Source: Phycisphaerae bacterium (GTDB lineage: Bacteria > Planctomycetota > Phycisphaerae > UBA1845). From it: a stretch of DNA of 64,000 nucleotides. The first letter of the stretch is position 1, and each line of letters starts with the position of its first letter. A program made the position numbers and the translations under genes. A model generated the notes under the pieces. That model had not been told where the DNA came from and searched no databases. It was given only the letters and a program-made list of their open reading frames with translations. Location of the stretch: the NCBI GenBank assembly GCA_029260235.1, contig JAJDDP010000009.1, positions 33,711 to 97,710 of the forward strand, read 5' to 3'. Shown piece after piece: positions 9,467-19,408 of the stretch.

Positions 9467-10054
9467 ATGAAGGTTGGCACCAATCCTCGACAGCAGCATG
9501 CAAACCCTGCCCAATTGGTTCTGATTGGCTTGGTCATTCTGGCTGGCATGGGTTTCGGTTGTTTGCCTGCGCCGCACATGGAGTTAGCCACGAAACTGGA
9601 GCCTGCTCCTTCTAAGGGAGTGTGGTGGGTAGCCATCGACGAACCGGCCGTCAACGGCCCGATCGTGGGGGTCGAGCAATACATCTCCCCGTCACAAACT
9701 CGCCAATGGCTAATCGACAACCGGGGCGTTCGTTTCTTCGATTACGATGGGAAGACTGTCTCAAACTCGAGTGCGCCGCTCAGCACGGTGGCATTGGACG
9801 GTGATTTTGACGTTGTTCCCTCGTTGGTGCGTTCTCAGTTTGGACATCCGCAGCCATCGGCTTGGCCTGGGCCTCGTCTTCCCCAGGAAGAGGTCGATCA
9901 GATGCAGTGTTCCGCCGACCTGGTCGCCCTGCTCTCACAGCATTGGGCTGACTCCCAGACCATGCCGCCGCGAAGCTTGGCTGGGCACACTATTTCCAAC
10001 GCCATGGAATTCGCAAAGTTTACCATCTCAGATCTGATGAAATCAGGGATGTAG
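9467..10054 (+). CDS. Hypothetical lipoprotein
   Basis: Hydrophobic N-terminus LVLIGLVILAGMGFGC with lipobox-like GFGC; no recognised domain. Confidence 0.55.
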   Translation: MKVGTNPRQQHANPAQLVLIGLVILAGMGFGCLPAPHMELATKLEPAPSKGVWWVAIDEPAVNGPIVGVEQYISPSQTRQWLIDNRGVRFFDYDGKTVSNSSAPLSTVALDGDFDVVPSLVRSQFGHPQPSAWPGPRLPQEEVDQMQCSADLVALLSQHWADSQTMPPRSLAGHTISNAMEFAKFTISDLMKSGM

Positions 10055-10189
10055 CCACTCAGGCAAGGTTTGCCAAGCTTCAAATCTGCCCAATTCCGCC
10101 CTGCTGGCTGCTGTCGCGGGATTGGGCTATTCTAAATCGCGGGACACGACACGACCGTATCCATAAAGCGAGCGCGAGGAGATTCCTGG

Positions 10190-11668
10190 ATGACTTCTAA
10201 TCAGGCCGGGCCTGTAGACGGCTCATTGTTACCGAACGGATCAAGCGGCGAATGGTTTGGCCATCCCAAGGGCTTGTTCGTACTCTTCTTCGCTGAAATG
10301 TGGGAACGGTTCAGCTACTACGGCATGCGCGGGCTGCTGATTCTCTACATGGTCGATTCCCTGAAGTATGCGGATGGTCGAGCCAGTGGGATTTATGGCG
10401 CCTACATCGGGTTCGTTTATGCGACTCCTCTGATAGGCGGCATGTTGGCTGACCGATTCTTGGGCTACAGCAAGGCGATCTACCTGGGCGGCATACTGAT
10501 GGTGTTGGGTCACTTTGCAATGGCCATTGAAGTGCCAATCTTCTTCTATGGCGCCATGGGCATGATCATTGTGGGGAACGGGTTCTTCAAACCCAACATT
10601 TCAACCATGGTGGGAAAACTGTACGCAAAAGAAGATCCTCGACGAGACGGGGCATTCACAATCTTCTATATGGGCATCAACTCGGGTGCGTTTCTTTCTG
10701 GTTTGGTCTGCGGAACCGTCGGCGAGAAAATCGGCTGGCACTATGGCTTCGGCCTGGCGGGTATCGGCATGGTGGCCGGTTTGATTGTCTTTTGGCTGGG
10801 CCAAAAACACCTGGGCGACTACGGCAAACCACCTCGAACAGAGGCACTCCAAGAAACGTGGGCAGGCATTCCAAAGATGACCGTACTGTATGCCTCCATC
10901 GCCCTGTTCATTCCCTTCGCGGGATACATGCTGACCCAGCCCGAATGGGTACAGAACGGCGTGTATGTCATTGGCCCACTGTTTGTCCTTTATGTCATTG
11001 TCGAGGCGTTTCGATGCCCCGCAGAAGAACGCGGGGGGTTGTTCCTCATTCTCGTGCTGGTTCTCTTTTCGATCACATTCTGGGCCTGCTTCGAACAGGC
11101 AGGCAGCTCAATGAACCTGTTCGCCAAGCGGCATGTGGACCGCCACATTTGGGGCTGGGAGATGCCCACCACCTGGTTCCAGTCGGTCAATCCCCTCTTC
11201 ATTATATTTCTGGCGATCCCATTCTCTGGATTATGGCTTCGACTGGGCAAAGCCCATCGCAACCCATCGTCGCCGGCGAAGTTCGGATTTGCGCTGCTCC
11301 AATTGGCGGCTGGGTTCATGGCTATGGTCATCGCGGCTAAGAAGGTCGATGATGGAAGCCAAGCCCATCTACTCTGGATCATCTTGGCCTACTTCCTGCA
11401 TACCAGCGGCGAACTCTGTCTCTCGCCGGTGGGGCTATCGACAGTGACTAAACTATCCCCAGCCCGACTCACCGGATTGATGATGGGCATCTGGTTCCTG
11501 TCGAATGCTTTTGCGGGCGTGCTCTCAGGTCAAATCGCAGCCCGGACCGGAGAAGGGGCGGGCTATACCGAGACGTTCCAGATGATTGTCTACTTCGCCG
11601 GCGGATGCGGGATTCTATTGCTGCTCATAACGCCGCTACTGAAGAAGCTGGCCCACGAGCCGCAATAA
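10190..11668 (+). CDS. POT/PTR-family peptide MFS transporter
   Basis: HPKGLFVLFFAEMWERFSYYGMRGLLILYM, GGMLADRFLGYSKAIYLGG, FYMGINSGAF. Confidence 0.95.
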   Translation: MTSNQAGPVDGSLLPNGSSGEWFGHPKGLFVLFFAEMWERFSYYGMRGLLILYMVDSLKYADGRASGIYGAYIGFVYATPLIGGMLADRFLGYSKAIYLGGILMVLGHFAMAIEVPIFFYGAMGMIIVGNGFFKPNISTMVGKLYAKEDPRRDGAFTIFYMGINSGAFLSGLVCGTVGEKIGWHYGFGLAGIGMVAGLIVFWLGQKHLGDYGKPPRTEALQETWAGIPKMTVLYASIALFIPFAGYMLTQPEWVQNGVYVIGPLFVLYVIVEAFRCPAEERGGLFLILVLVLFSITFWACFEQAGSSMNLFAKRHVDRHIWGWEMPTTWFQSVNPLFIIFLAIPFSGLWLRLGKAHRNPSSPAKFGFALLQLAAGFMAMVIAAKKVDDGSQAHLLWIILAYFLHTSGELCLSPVGLSTVTKLSPARLTGLMMGIWFLSNAFAGVLSGQIAARTGEGAGYTETFQMIVYFAGGCGILLLLITPLLKKLAHEPQ

Positions 11669-11705
11669 AGGCAGTTGGATGGGTGACGGAGGCTGAGGGG
11701 TTTCC

Positions 11706-12557
11706 ATGCCCACATCATCCGAAGTCGTGACCACGATAGAGCCGCGCTGCCCAACGTGTGGATACTCCCTTCGGGGGTTGCCTGAGCTTCGCTGCCCCGA
11801 ATGTGGCGCCCCCTTTGACCGGGAGTATGTCGAGAATGTTGAAGTACGCGCCCGCTTGCTTCCATGGGAGCGGTGCGAACTCGGCGGCCGAGTTAAGCGG
11901 GCCCTGCAGACAACCCTCAATGCGTTACTGCATCCAGGCCAGTTCTTTGAAGACTTAGGCCGGCGCAGAGTCTATCCGATCAAGAACGCCAGCGGTTTTG
12001 TTGGAGCATGCGTGCTTGTTGGAATCTGTCTGCACTTAGCGGGCCTTCTACTTCACTGTCTCATCTTCTGTGGCCGGATTGCTTGGGCGCGCGGCTCGCT
12101 GCAGGTGGCCATTGACTCTCTTCTTAGAACTGCCAGAGCAAGCGGTTGGCTGGAGTGGTTGCTGCCGTGCATGCTAATTTTGCCGATGCTGCTCTCTGTT
12201 CTGGTTATGGGGGGAGTGCTGTCACTCTCGTTTCGGCGCCGATGTTCATCTCTCCGGATGACAGATTTTGCGGCAGTGCTCAGCCCGGCTATTGTTTTCG
12301 GGTTGTTCGTTTCCGTTTGCATCCGAATTCTATTTTCCGTTTGGTTATCATTCCTTGTTATGCGCTCACTGGAAATTATTCAGTGGAGTCAAGGGGTTTT
12401 CTTGACGTGGCTGGTTTGGCATCTGGCGCGCAAATCGCTGGGGCTCAGCATTGCAAGGTCTGCCGCAACGCTTGCCGCTTGCGGGGCCATTCAATATGGC
12501 TGCGAATTATTGGTCAGCCTGTTCCTTGGAGAATTGCTGAGCCTCATGATTGTTTAA
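11706..12557 (+). CDS. Zinc-ribbon membrane protein
   Basis: CPTCGYSLRGLPELRCPECGAPFDREYV followed by multiple TM segments. Confidence 0.75.
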   Translation: MPTSSEVVTTIEPRCPTCGYSLRGLPELRCPECGAPFDREYVENVEVRARLLPWERCELGGRVKRALQTTLNALLHPGQFFEDLGRRRVYPIKNASGFVGACVLVGICLHLAGLLLHCLIFCGRIAWARGSLQVAIDSLLRTARASGWLEWLLPCMLILPMLLSVLVMGGVLSLSFRRRCSSLRMTDFAAVLSPAIVFGLFVSVCIRILFSVWLSFLVMRSLEIIQWSQGVFLTWLVWHLARKSLGLSIARSAATLAACGAIQYGCELLVSLFLGELLSLMIV

Positions 12558-12562
12558 CTGCG

Positions 12563-14065
12563 CTACCCTTCAACCTTGGTGCGTAGTGGCACGTTGCTGA
12601 GGGTCTTGAACTGCGTCACCGCTTGTTTGGCGCCGGGTACCCAGTTGCCGCAGAAGCTTCGCAGTAGGATTCCCACGCGGTAGGCATGCCTCGACCAATC
12701 GAATTGGCCGCTGATCATCATGAAGAACGCTTTGGACACGATCCCGCCGCGCAGTAGCCACATGCGCTTGCGCTCGGAGATGCCTAGCTTGCGCAGGTCG
12801 ATCCCCAGGTAGTCCTTGTTGCGGTCCCAGTTGTCCAGCACTTGCTCGGTGTTGTCGAGTTTGTTCTTCTTGACGATGTCGAAGAGCGGTGCTCCGGGCA
12901 TCGGCGTAGCTATTGACCAGGTCATGTAGGCGATGCGGCGCAGCAGGAACTGCTTCCATACCCATTGAAGCGAGCGGAATACTTCGCGCGGCTTCTCCCA
13001 CTGGAGTTTGCCGTCGTCTTCCCAAAGCTGGAAGGCCATCATGAAGAGCAGACAGCGGATGTTGTGCTTTTTGAGGAATTTGAGGCATCGTTCTGTTTGG
13101 GCGACGGTGATGTGCTTCTCGATGCCCTTGAGTACGCGATCATTGGCACTCTCGACGCCCAAGTGCACCAGCCACATGTTCATCCGGTTGAACAGGAAGG
13201 CTAACTCATCGTCGATCTTGTCAGCCCGCAGGTTGGACTGGAAGAACAAGTCCTTGTAGCCGAGGTCGCCAATCGCCCGGCAGACATCCTTAGCCCAGGG
13301 GAGGGTGACGTTGATCTCGTCGGATACGATCTTGATTTCCCGAACGCCGAGGCGGTAGAGCCAATCCACTTCGCGGGCGATGTTCTCGGGACTCCGCATA
13401 CGCACATAAGGTTTAGATGCCCGCGAGACCGGCAGCGAACAGAACGTACACTTGTACGGGCACCCACGAGAAATCACGATGCAGGATTGCTTGTGCGACT
13501 TGCAATAATGCTGCCCGACGAATTTCTTGAAATCGATGCGATCCCAGGCCAAGTAGGGCAGGCTGTCGAGATCTTCGATGGCTTTACGGGCGCCGGTCTC
13601 TTGAATCTTGCCGTCCACCCATTGGCTTAGACCGGGCATCTTGGTGAAATCGCGGTCACCCGCCTGCAACTTGTTGACCGCTTCTGCCATGAAAGTTTCG
13701 CCCTCACCGACACAAACGATGTCAGCCTTGGTTTGCTCTAGGACATCCCTGGGCACCGAGGTCGGGTGCGGCCCGCCGGCGATGACTAACAACTCGGGGA
13801 AGCGTTCCTTGACCATGTTGATGGTGTGGTAAGCCAATCGCTGGGTGAGGAAGGCAAAGCTGATGCCGTATATTTCCGGCTGGTGCTTCTCGATGGCAGC
13901 AATGTGGTCTTCGACGGTGTGGAACTGATCCAGAAAGACAATATCGTCGCCCTTTAGGGGCGTGTGCTTCTCAAGATAGGAGATCAGTTGGAGAATACCC
14001 AGGTTCGGATAAGCCTTGTCGTAATCGTCCGTCTGGGCGGGCGGATCTGCCAGCATGATCTTCAT
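12563..14065 (-). CDS. B12-binding-domain radical SAM protein
   Basis: N-terminal B12-binding-like region (MKIMLADPPAQ...PNLGILQLISYLEKH), radical SAM SRGCPYKCTFCSLP (CxxxCxxC). Confidence 0.93.
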   Translation of the reverse strand: MKIMLADPPAQTDDYDKAYPNLGILQLISYLEKHTPLKGDDIVFLDQFHTVEDHIAAIEKHQPEIYGISFAFLTQRLAYHTINMVKERFPELLVIAGGPHPTSVPRDVLEQTKADIVCVGEGETFMAEAVNKLQAGDRDFTKMPGLSQWVDGKIQETGARKAIEDLDSLPYLAWDRIDFKKFVGQHYCKSHKQSCIVISRGCPYKCTFCSLPVSRASKPYVRMRSPENIAREVDWLYRLGVREIKIVSDEINVTLPWAKDVCRAIGDLGYKDLFFQSNLRADKIDDELAFLFNRMNMWLVHLGVESANDRVLKGIEKHITVAQTERCLKFLKKHNIRCLLFMMAFQLWEDDGKLQWEKPREVFRSLQWVWKQFLLRRIAYMTWSIATPMPGAPLFDIVKKNKLDNTEQVLDNWDRNKDYLGIDLRKLGISERKRMWLLRGGIVSKAFFMMISGQFDWSRHAYRVGILLRSFCGNWVPGAKQAVTQFKTLSNVPLRTKVEG

Positions 14066-14129
14066 AGTTCACTCAGCCTCGATTTTGATTAGCTAAGATA
14101 TTTCAATCTCAGCGCAACCTAGGTGGAAT

Positions 14130-14148
14130 TAGTACCATCTTGGTACAC
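14130..14148. promoter_or_regulatory. Palindromic operator candidate upstream of the radical SAM gene
   Basis: TAGTACCATCTTGGTACAC with perfect GTACCA-N3-TGGTAC core; 14/19 identical to the iscR/ygfZ palindrome. Confidence 0.45.
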
Positions 14149-14408
14149 ATCGGATTCATCGGAGAATCGCGGGGGCAACTGAACTGTGGGACACTTGAGG
14201 GCTGATTTTCTCGGCCCCTTAGGTCAACCTTCGATAACTGGCGCTCTCGGGCCAGATGCGAACCGTCTTGGCTGGATAAGCTGCGGTATCAGTATTAGAA
14301 TGGATGTTCGGCCTGCACAACGGCCCAAGTGAGCACCTCAAAGCAGTGAAGCCTCTAGGCATCTTCTCGTGATCTGAAGGATGACGCCTTGGAAGACACA
14401 CATTCGCC

Positions 14409-16214
14409 ATGATTTCGGTTCGCTGTGGCTGTGGAAAACGAATCGAAGTACCCAAGAAGCTAATCGGCAAGATGCTCTCCTGCCGAAGCTGCAAGGGATC
14501 TCTCCGGCTGGTGGCCAGCGATCCATCCGCCGCCGCCAGCCCGCCCGGCAACGCCTTGTTGGTGCTAGATGGGCCTCACCGCGTCGGTGAGCAACTTTTT
14601 CTGGTCGGTGACGAGCCTCTACAACTTGGAAAACTTCCGGGTAGCGAGGTCCTGCTCAAGGGGAACCGTGTATCGCGAAGCCACTGCCGCCTGGTGCCCG
14701 AACAAGGCGGATGGCGCATCGAGGACGAGACAAGCACCAATGGAACCTTTGTCAACGGGCAACGCGTAGCCAACCGCCGGCTGCGGCACGGCGATCGACT
14801 AGCGGTTGGGGATTTTAAGTTTCGATTCGTGAGCACCAGCGGTGAAGCATTACCCGCCAAACACAAGAAGAAACCAAGACCAGAAGCCCCCGCAACCCAA
14901 CCGGCCAAAGAGGAAGAGATCTTTGCGGTAGCTATCCCGGTTGAAGACGATGAGCTTGATCCGGCTGGCTCGTTCGGCATTGCTGACGACGAGTGGGATT
15001 CGTTGGCTAGTGCGGGTGAAATAGTAGAAACCGGATCAAGCACAGCCATCGCTGACGACGAGGCGAGCGGCTCTCACATGACAGCCACCGGCGGCGGGTT
15101 CGTCGAGCGGCATACAGGCCCTGGTCCAGAGTGCCCTTGCTGCGAACAAATGCTGGCAGCCAATGCCAAACTTTGCGTCCAGTGCGGCATCAGTGTGAAG
15201 ACTGGGCGGTCCATCCTTACATCGCACGGCAGCGACTTGGATCAAGTTTACATCAATGCCGAGAACATCATCCGGGTCATCAGCTGGGTTTTCTGGTTTG
15301 GGATCTACCCCTTCGCGTCTGAGGCTTTTGGGACAAAGAAGCCGCACGTCATCCGAGCGGTCGCGGTGTTGACCATCCTCACCAGTGTCTGGTTCTTGGC
15401 TTACGAATGGTCGGCGTCGCCGCGAATGCAAGAAATGAAAAACCTCATGCTCTGGGTCGGAGAAGAAATGCCCGACGCGGATGAAATCGCGGCGTTCTAC
15501 TTCATGACTTCATACGGAGATTCCGACGCTTTCTTCGCTAACTTGGAGGAGCTTGACTGGGATAATCCAGAACTGGATGAGAACCAAGCTATCCTTGCCG
15601 CCCACACCAGCCTCTCCCGCGAGCAACAATATCACGGGCAATACGGTTCGTCCCAGTTGATCACCCACGCATTCCTGCATGGAGACTTGCTGCACTTGGC
15701 TGGCAACCTACTCTTCCTTCTCGTGTTCGGATCTCGGGTTAACGCCATAATCGGGAACCTCTTCACCTTACTGGCCTACCCTATCCTGGCTGTCGGAGCA
15801 GCCGTTGTGTTCATGATCAGCGCATCAACCAGCTCGCCGACACCTATGCTGGGGGCTTCGGGAGCGATCATGGGCTTGGCGGGAATGTATTTTGTCCTGG
15901 CACCAGTGCACCAAGTGCATGTCGCAGCCTGGACGCGGTGGGGCATAATCGCTTGGTTCCATCTGTCCCTCCGGCTGTGGTCGTTGCGTGGGTTCTGGGT
16001 GGTTCTTTTCTACATCGCTTTTGATGTGGCGTTCACCGCGATGGGCATCGAAGAAGGGACAGCCCACTGGGCGCACCTGGGTGGATTCCTGGTAGGAATG
16101 CTGCTGGCGCTGATCTTGTTGTTTAGCCGGCTAGTCAATTGCCGGGGGGCGGACTTGGTAACAGCCATTCTGGGCAAACCTGCCTGGGCACTAGTGGGCA
16201 AGCCAAACCGCTAG
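14409..16214 (+). CDS. Zinc-ribbon/FHA-domain/rhomboid-family intramembrane serine protease fusion
   Basis: RCGCGKRIEVP...CRSCKG; FHA NRVSRSHCRLV...DETSTNGTFVNGQRV; CPCCEQML...LCVQCG; rhomboid HAFLHGDLLHLAGNLLFLLVFG, GASGAIMG, AHWAHLGGFLVG. Confidence 0.92.
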   Translation: MISVRCGCGKRIEVPKKLIGKMLSCRSCKGSLRLVASDPSAAASPPGNALLVLDGPHRVGEQLFLVGDEPLQLGKLPGSEVLLKGNRVSRSHCRLVPEQGGWRIEDETSTNGTFVNGQRVANRRLRHGDRLAVGDFKFRFVSTSGEALPAKHKKKPRPEAPATQPAKEEEIFAVAIPVEDDELDPAGSFGIADDEWDSLASAGEIVETGSSTAIADDEASGSHMTATGGGFVERHTGPGPECPCCEQMLAANAKLCVQCGISVKTGRSILTSHGSDLDQVYINAENIIRVISWVFWFGIYPFASEAFGTKKPHVIRAVAVLTILTSVWFLAYEWSASPRMQEMKNLMLWVGEEMPDADEIAAFYFMTSYGDSDAFFANLEELDWDNPELDENQAILAAHTSLSREQQYHGQYGSSQLITHAFLHGDLLHLAGNLLFLLVFGSRVNAIIGNLFTLLAYPILAVGAAVVFMISASTSSPTPMLGASGAIMGLAGMYFVLAPVHQVHVAAWTRWGIIAWFHLSLRLWSLRGFWVVLFYIAFDVAFTAMGIEEGTAHWAHLGGFLVGMLLALILLFSRLVNCRGADLVTAILGKPAWALVGKPNR

Positions 16215-16233
16215 GACAATCTAAGAGCTTGCA

Positions 16234-16770
16234 TTACTCCGGCTCAGGATCAACCCCCAGACCATCTGCGATCCGGTTGATGTAGTTGAAGTACGCACAA
16301 ACCTGAGCGGCATCGTGGATTGCCCGATCAGACCATCCTAGATCGCGCAAACTCTCGATGTCGGCTTCAACCATCGAAGCCGGTGCCCGGGTCAGCTTCT
16401 GGGCATACTCAAGCAATCCCATTGTCGCTGCATCCAGGTCTGCCTTCCGAAAGTCTCGCTTGACTGCCTCGACCAAACCTTCGTCCTCGACCTCAGCCCG
16501 GAGGTCATTTGCATGGGCTTCCACTCAGTAGTGACACATATTGGTATTGGATACGGCCACCGCAATCATCTCTCGCTGAGCGCGCGATAGGGGCGATTCT
16601 CCAAACATGAGTTCGCGGTAGGTCCCCAGCCCTGATCGCAAGACCGGCGGATTGATGCTTTGAATCCGGAGGATGTTGAACACCTTGCCCGCTCGCTGGA
16701 GAGCAGACTTATAGATAGTCGCCAAAAGCCCGGTGGCGTCCTCAATACCGACCATCGTAATCCAGGCCAT
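16234..16770 (-). CDS. AhpD/carboxymuconolactone decarboxylase-like peroxidase-related protein, probable selenoprotein (TGA 16525..16527 read as Sec)
   Basis: Same-frame ORFs 16525..16851 and 16234..16524 split only by TGA: ...EMIAVAVSNTNMCHY[TGA]VEAHAND..., TGA at the second Cys of the family CxxC motif; start MAWITMV preceded by GGAGAAGAAGA. Confidence 0.85.
16488..16507 (-). promoter_or_regulatory. Bacterial SECIS-like hairpin
   Basis: RNA UGACCUC-CGGGCU-GAGGUCG: 6-bp perfect stem plus U.G pair, 6-nt loop with G at loop position 2, loop starts 24 nt after the UGA. Confidence 0.65.
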
Positions 16771-16853
16771 TCTTCTTCTCCGTGGGTGACCCTGCTTCAA
16801 TCGTTCTTGGATGCACAGTATACTCTCAACGCAGATAACAGGCAGGTGCAAGC

Positions 16854-17615
16854 ATGATCACATTTTCGTTGCAATCTGGGTCGAACGGAAACTCCGTCTA
16901 CGTCGAAGCAGGAGGCCAACGCCTGCTGTTCGATGCGGGGATCAGCGGGGCGTGTGCCAAGAATCGAATGGCTGACCACGGCAGAGACATCTGCAATGTG
17001 GATGCCCTGATCATCTCGCATCACCATGCAGACCATGTTCGATGTGCGGGCATCTTCCAGCGAAAATTTGGCCTGCCCATCTACATGACCCGCACCACCC
17101 ACAAGCATGCCTACCCGCCCCTGGGCGACCTAAGCGACGTTCGCTATTTTCGCTCGGGCTCTTCGCTTTCATTCGGGCCTGTGACCGTCCACACGCTGCG
17201 TACACCGCACGATGCCGCCGATGCGGTAGCCTTCGTCGTCGAGTACGAACAGAAGCGTTTGGGGATCCTGACTGATCTGGGGCATCCGTTTGTGGGCCTA
17301 GCCAATCTGCTCGACGACCTCGACGCTGCCTACCTGGAGAGCAACTACGATCCGGGCATGCTCGAGACAGGCCCATACCCTCCCCACCTCCAAGCAAGAA
17401 TCAGAGGCGTGGGAGGCCACCTCTCGAACGAAGAATCGGCTGAGCTGGTCTGTGGCTGTCGATCGGGACGGCTTAAGTGGGTAGCCCTTGCACATCTTAG
17501 CGAGTCAAACAATGACCCAGAACTCGCCCTAGAGGCTCACCGCCAACAAATGGGGGAGAGCTATCCGTACCATGTAGCTCCGCGTGACCAGGTTTCAAGC
17601 CTCATGCTCGTTTGA
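16854..17615 (+). CDS. MBL-fold metallo-hydrolase (YycJ-like)
   Basis: FSLQSGSNGNSVYVEAGGQRLLFDAG...LIISHHHADHVRCAG (HxHxDH). Confidence 0.92.
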   Translation: MITFSLQSGSNGNSVYVEAGGQRLLFDAGISGACAKNRMADHGRDICNVDALIISHHHADHVRCAGIFQRKFGLPIYMTRTTHKHAYPPLGDLSDVRYFRSGSSLSFGPVTVHTLRTPHDAADAVAFVVEYEQKRLGILTDLGHPFVGLANLLDDLDAAYLESNYDPGMLETGPYPPHLQARIRGVGGHLSNEESAELVCGCRSGRLKWVALAHLSESNNDPELALEAHRQQMGESYPYHVAPRDQVSSLMLV

Positions 17616-18140
17616 GTGGGGAAGCTCTGCTAAACTCGTACCCAATCGCCAGGCACAGCCACACTCTGGACATACGGTTGCGCCATCTTCGGCGTCTATG
17701 GGTAATTCTCGAAGATTGTAACCACAGCCGGGGCAGTGGCGATATTGTAGCATCACCGCGGTGACACCCTTGATGTACTTGGCTCTTGCCGACCAGAAGA
17801 CAATTAAGGGTCCGGCGATAATCACGATGAGTTGAATTGCGTTGATCGTCAGGCTGACCGGATCAAATCCCGTCCAGGTACTGAAGTAATGAAAATAGAG
17901 GGCCGTTCCGCCGGCAACAAAGACAACCGTGAAGGCAGCGCTTAGCACTGAGATGAGCCTCTGCTGTCTGACACGAGGCACGAGCTGATCAGCCATCGAC
18001 CGCAAGGTTTCGGCCGGAATGATCGACCATTGGTTCAGCAGGTACAGCTTGACCGGGTCAATTTGGTCAACCCTGCACCCGCGAGCATCCACGATTTGCC
18101 CAATCCGTTTAGGCAGGGATGAATGGGATTCAGCCATCAT
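17595..18140 (-). CDS. Zinc-ribbon membrane protein
   Basis: Two TM segments and CPGCGYNLRELPIDAEDGATVCPECGCAW. Confidence 0.7.
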   Translation of the reverse strand: MMAESHSSLPKRIGQIVDARGCRVDQIDPVKLYLLNQWSIIPAETLRSMADQLVPRVRQQRLISVLSAAFTVVFVAGGTALYFHYFSTWTGFDPVSLTINAIQLIVIIAGPLIVFWSARAKYIKGVTAVMLQYRHCPGCGYNLRELPIDAEDGATVCPECGCAWRLGTSLAELPHSNEHEA

Positions 18141-18799
18141 AGTCTCGGTGTCGAAGTGCCCTCGGAATTGGCACGAACGGGCGCAGAAGATTCCTCGGTC
18201 GCGGCGGCTGCTTCCCGGCGCCGGTTGACCTCATTTACGAATCGCTCGACATCGGCACGGTGTGGAAACAGGTTGGCGAATCCTCCTAGACAAACTTGTT
18301 TGTTCTTGCTTCGTAGAAACATGAGGGCGACCTGAGATTTACCTGTGGGACGATCCTTGACCGACGCAGAACCAATATCGCACCACGGAATGAGATCACC
18401 CTTGAATCCAGGCAAGTGTACGATGAGACCGTCGGTCATGATGGCGATGTCGAGACCACGGCGGTATTGCCTCACAATGAACCAGGTACCAATCACAGCA
18501 ATGATGCCCCAGGTCACACCGGCGATGGCGCCGAGCTTCTGCCATCCTGAAGCAGCACCCAGGTTGCCGAAGTGCTGAAGATTCTGCAGGCTCGTCCAGC
18601 CCCCGCCGAAAATCATGAGCCAGATGAGAAGCATCTGTTTCGGATTCGTGACGCGATATAGGGCACATCGCTCGTCGAATCGCACGCCACACTCTGGACA
18701 AAGGTGGTTGGCTGGGAGCCCCTTCAGGGAATACCCACAGCCCGCACATTTCTTGAAAACGGGCACAACGATTGGCTTGTCTGTGCTTGTGGAGGTCAC
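18137..18799 (-). CDS. Zinc-ribbon membrane protein
   Basis: CAGCGYSLKGLPANHLCPECGVRFDERC then two TM segments; 4-bp overlap with the neighbouring ORF. Confidence 0.75.
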   Translation of the reverse strand: MTSTSTDKPIVVPVFKKCAGCGYSLKGLPANHLCPECGVRFDERCALYRVTNPKQMLLIWLMIFGGGWTSLQNLQHFGNLGAASGWQKLGAIAGVTWGIIAVIGTWFIVRQYRRGLDIAIMTDGLIVHLPGFKGDLIPWCDIGSASVKDRPTGKSQVALMFLRSKNKQVCLGGFANLFPHRADVERFVNEVNRRREAAAATEESSAPVRANSEGTSTPRL

Positions 18800-18823
18800 G
18801 TTATTTCACCAACGGGGAGGGCA

Positions 18824-19408
18824 TCAGTAGTTGCCTTGCGGTGTTGTCGAACTCGGCATGGATGTCGGCACCGCAGCCGCACCTCCCGCCGCTACTCTAG
18901 AAGCATTTCGATAGACCAACATTCCGGCTGCGACTCCCAAGGCGAGGATCACCACGACGAGCGGTGCGACCCAGCGGTACTTCCGTCTCGGTGGCGGTGC
19001 GCTGATTCGGGCGAGGATGCGCTCACGCTCGTCCGGATCGAATTCCAGGTTACATTCAGGGCAGCGCTTCTCTTGCAGCCCATGCAGGTCATAGCCACAC
19101 TGCTTACAGGTGAATGCCCGGCGGTCCAGTAGGGTGACTTTTTCGCAGAGATAGAGCAGCATGAAGAACGTGGCGAGCATCATGCTGTAAGTCCACACCC
19201 GGGCCATGAGGTGAAGCTTCAAGATTTCCATAGTAAAGAGGAGTAGTGCCAGCCAAATCCCGGCGGCGATCATGCGCCTGCCGAAGGATATTCCCAGCAC
19301 GGACCCACAGGTTTTGCAGCGAAACGACCCCCAAGCAGTAGTACGGATCGAACGCAGAAAGGAAACAGATTCGCGACAGTTAGGGCATTCAGGATACATG
19401 ATCAACAA
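18824..19408 (-). CDS. Double zinc-ribbon membrane protein
   Basis: CPNCRESVSFLRSIRTTAWGSFRCKTCGS ... CKQCGYDLHGLQEKRCPECNLEFDPDE, TM segments. Confidence 0.75.
   Translation of the reverse strand: MLIMYPECPNCRESVSFLRSIRTTAWGSFRCKTCGSVLGISFGRRMIAAGIWLALLLFTMEILKLHLMARVWTYSMMLATFFMLLYLCEKVTLLDRRAFTCKQCGYDLHGLQEKRCPECNLEFDPDERERILARISAPPPRRKYRWVAPLVVVILALGVAAGMLVYRNASRVAAGGAAAVPTSMPSSTTPQGNY

Noticed and set aside
16525-16851. Stand-alone ORF (108 aa) upstream of 16234..16524
   Set aside because: The first 27 codons overlap the divergent promoter region; ATG at 16770 has a better Shine-Dalgarno and family-consistent N-terminus, and the ORF continues through TGA as one gene.
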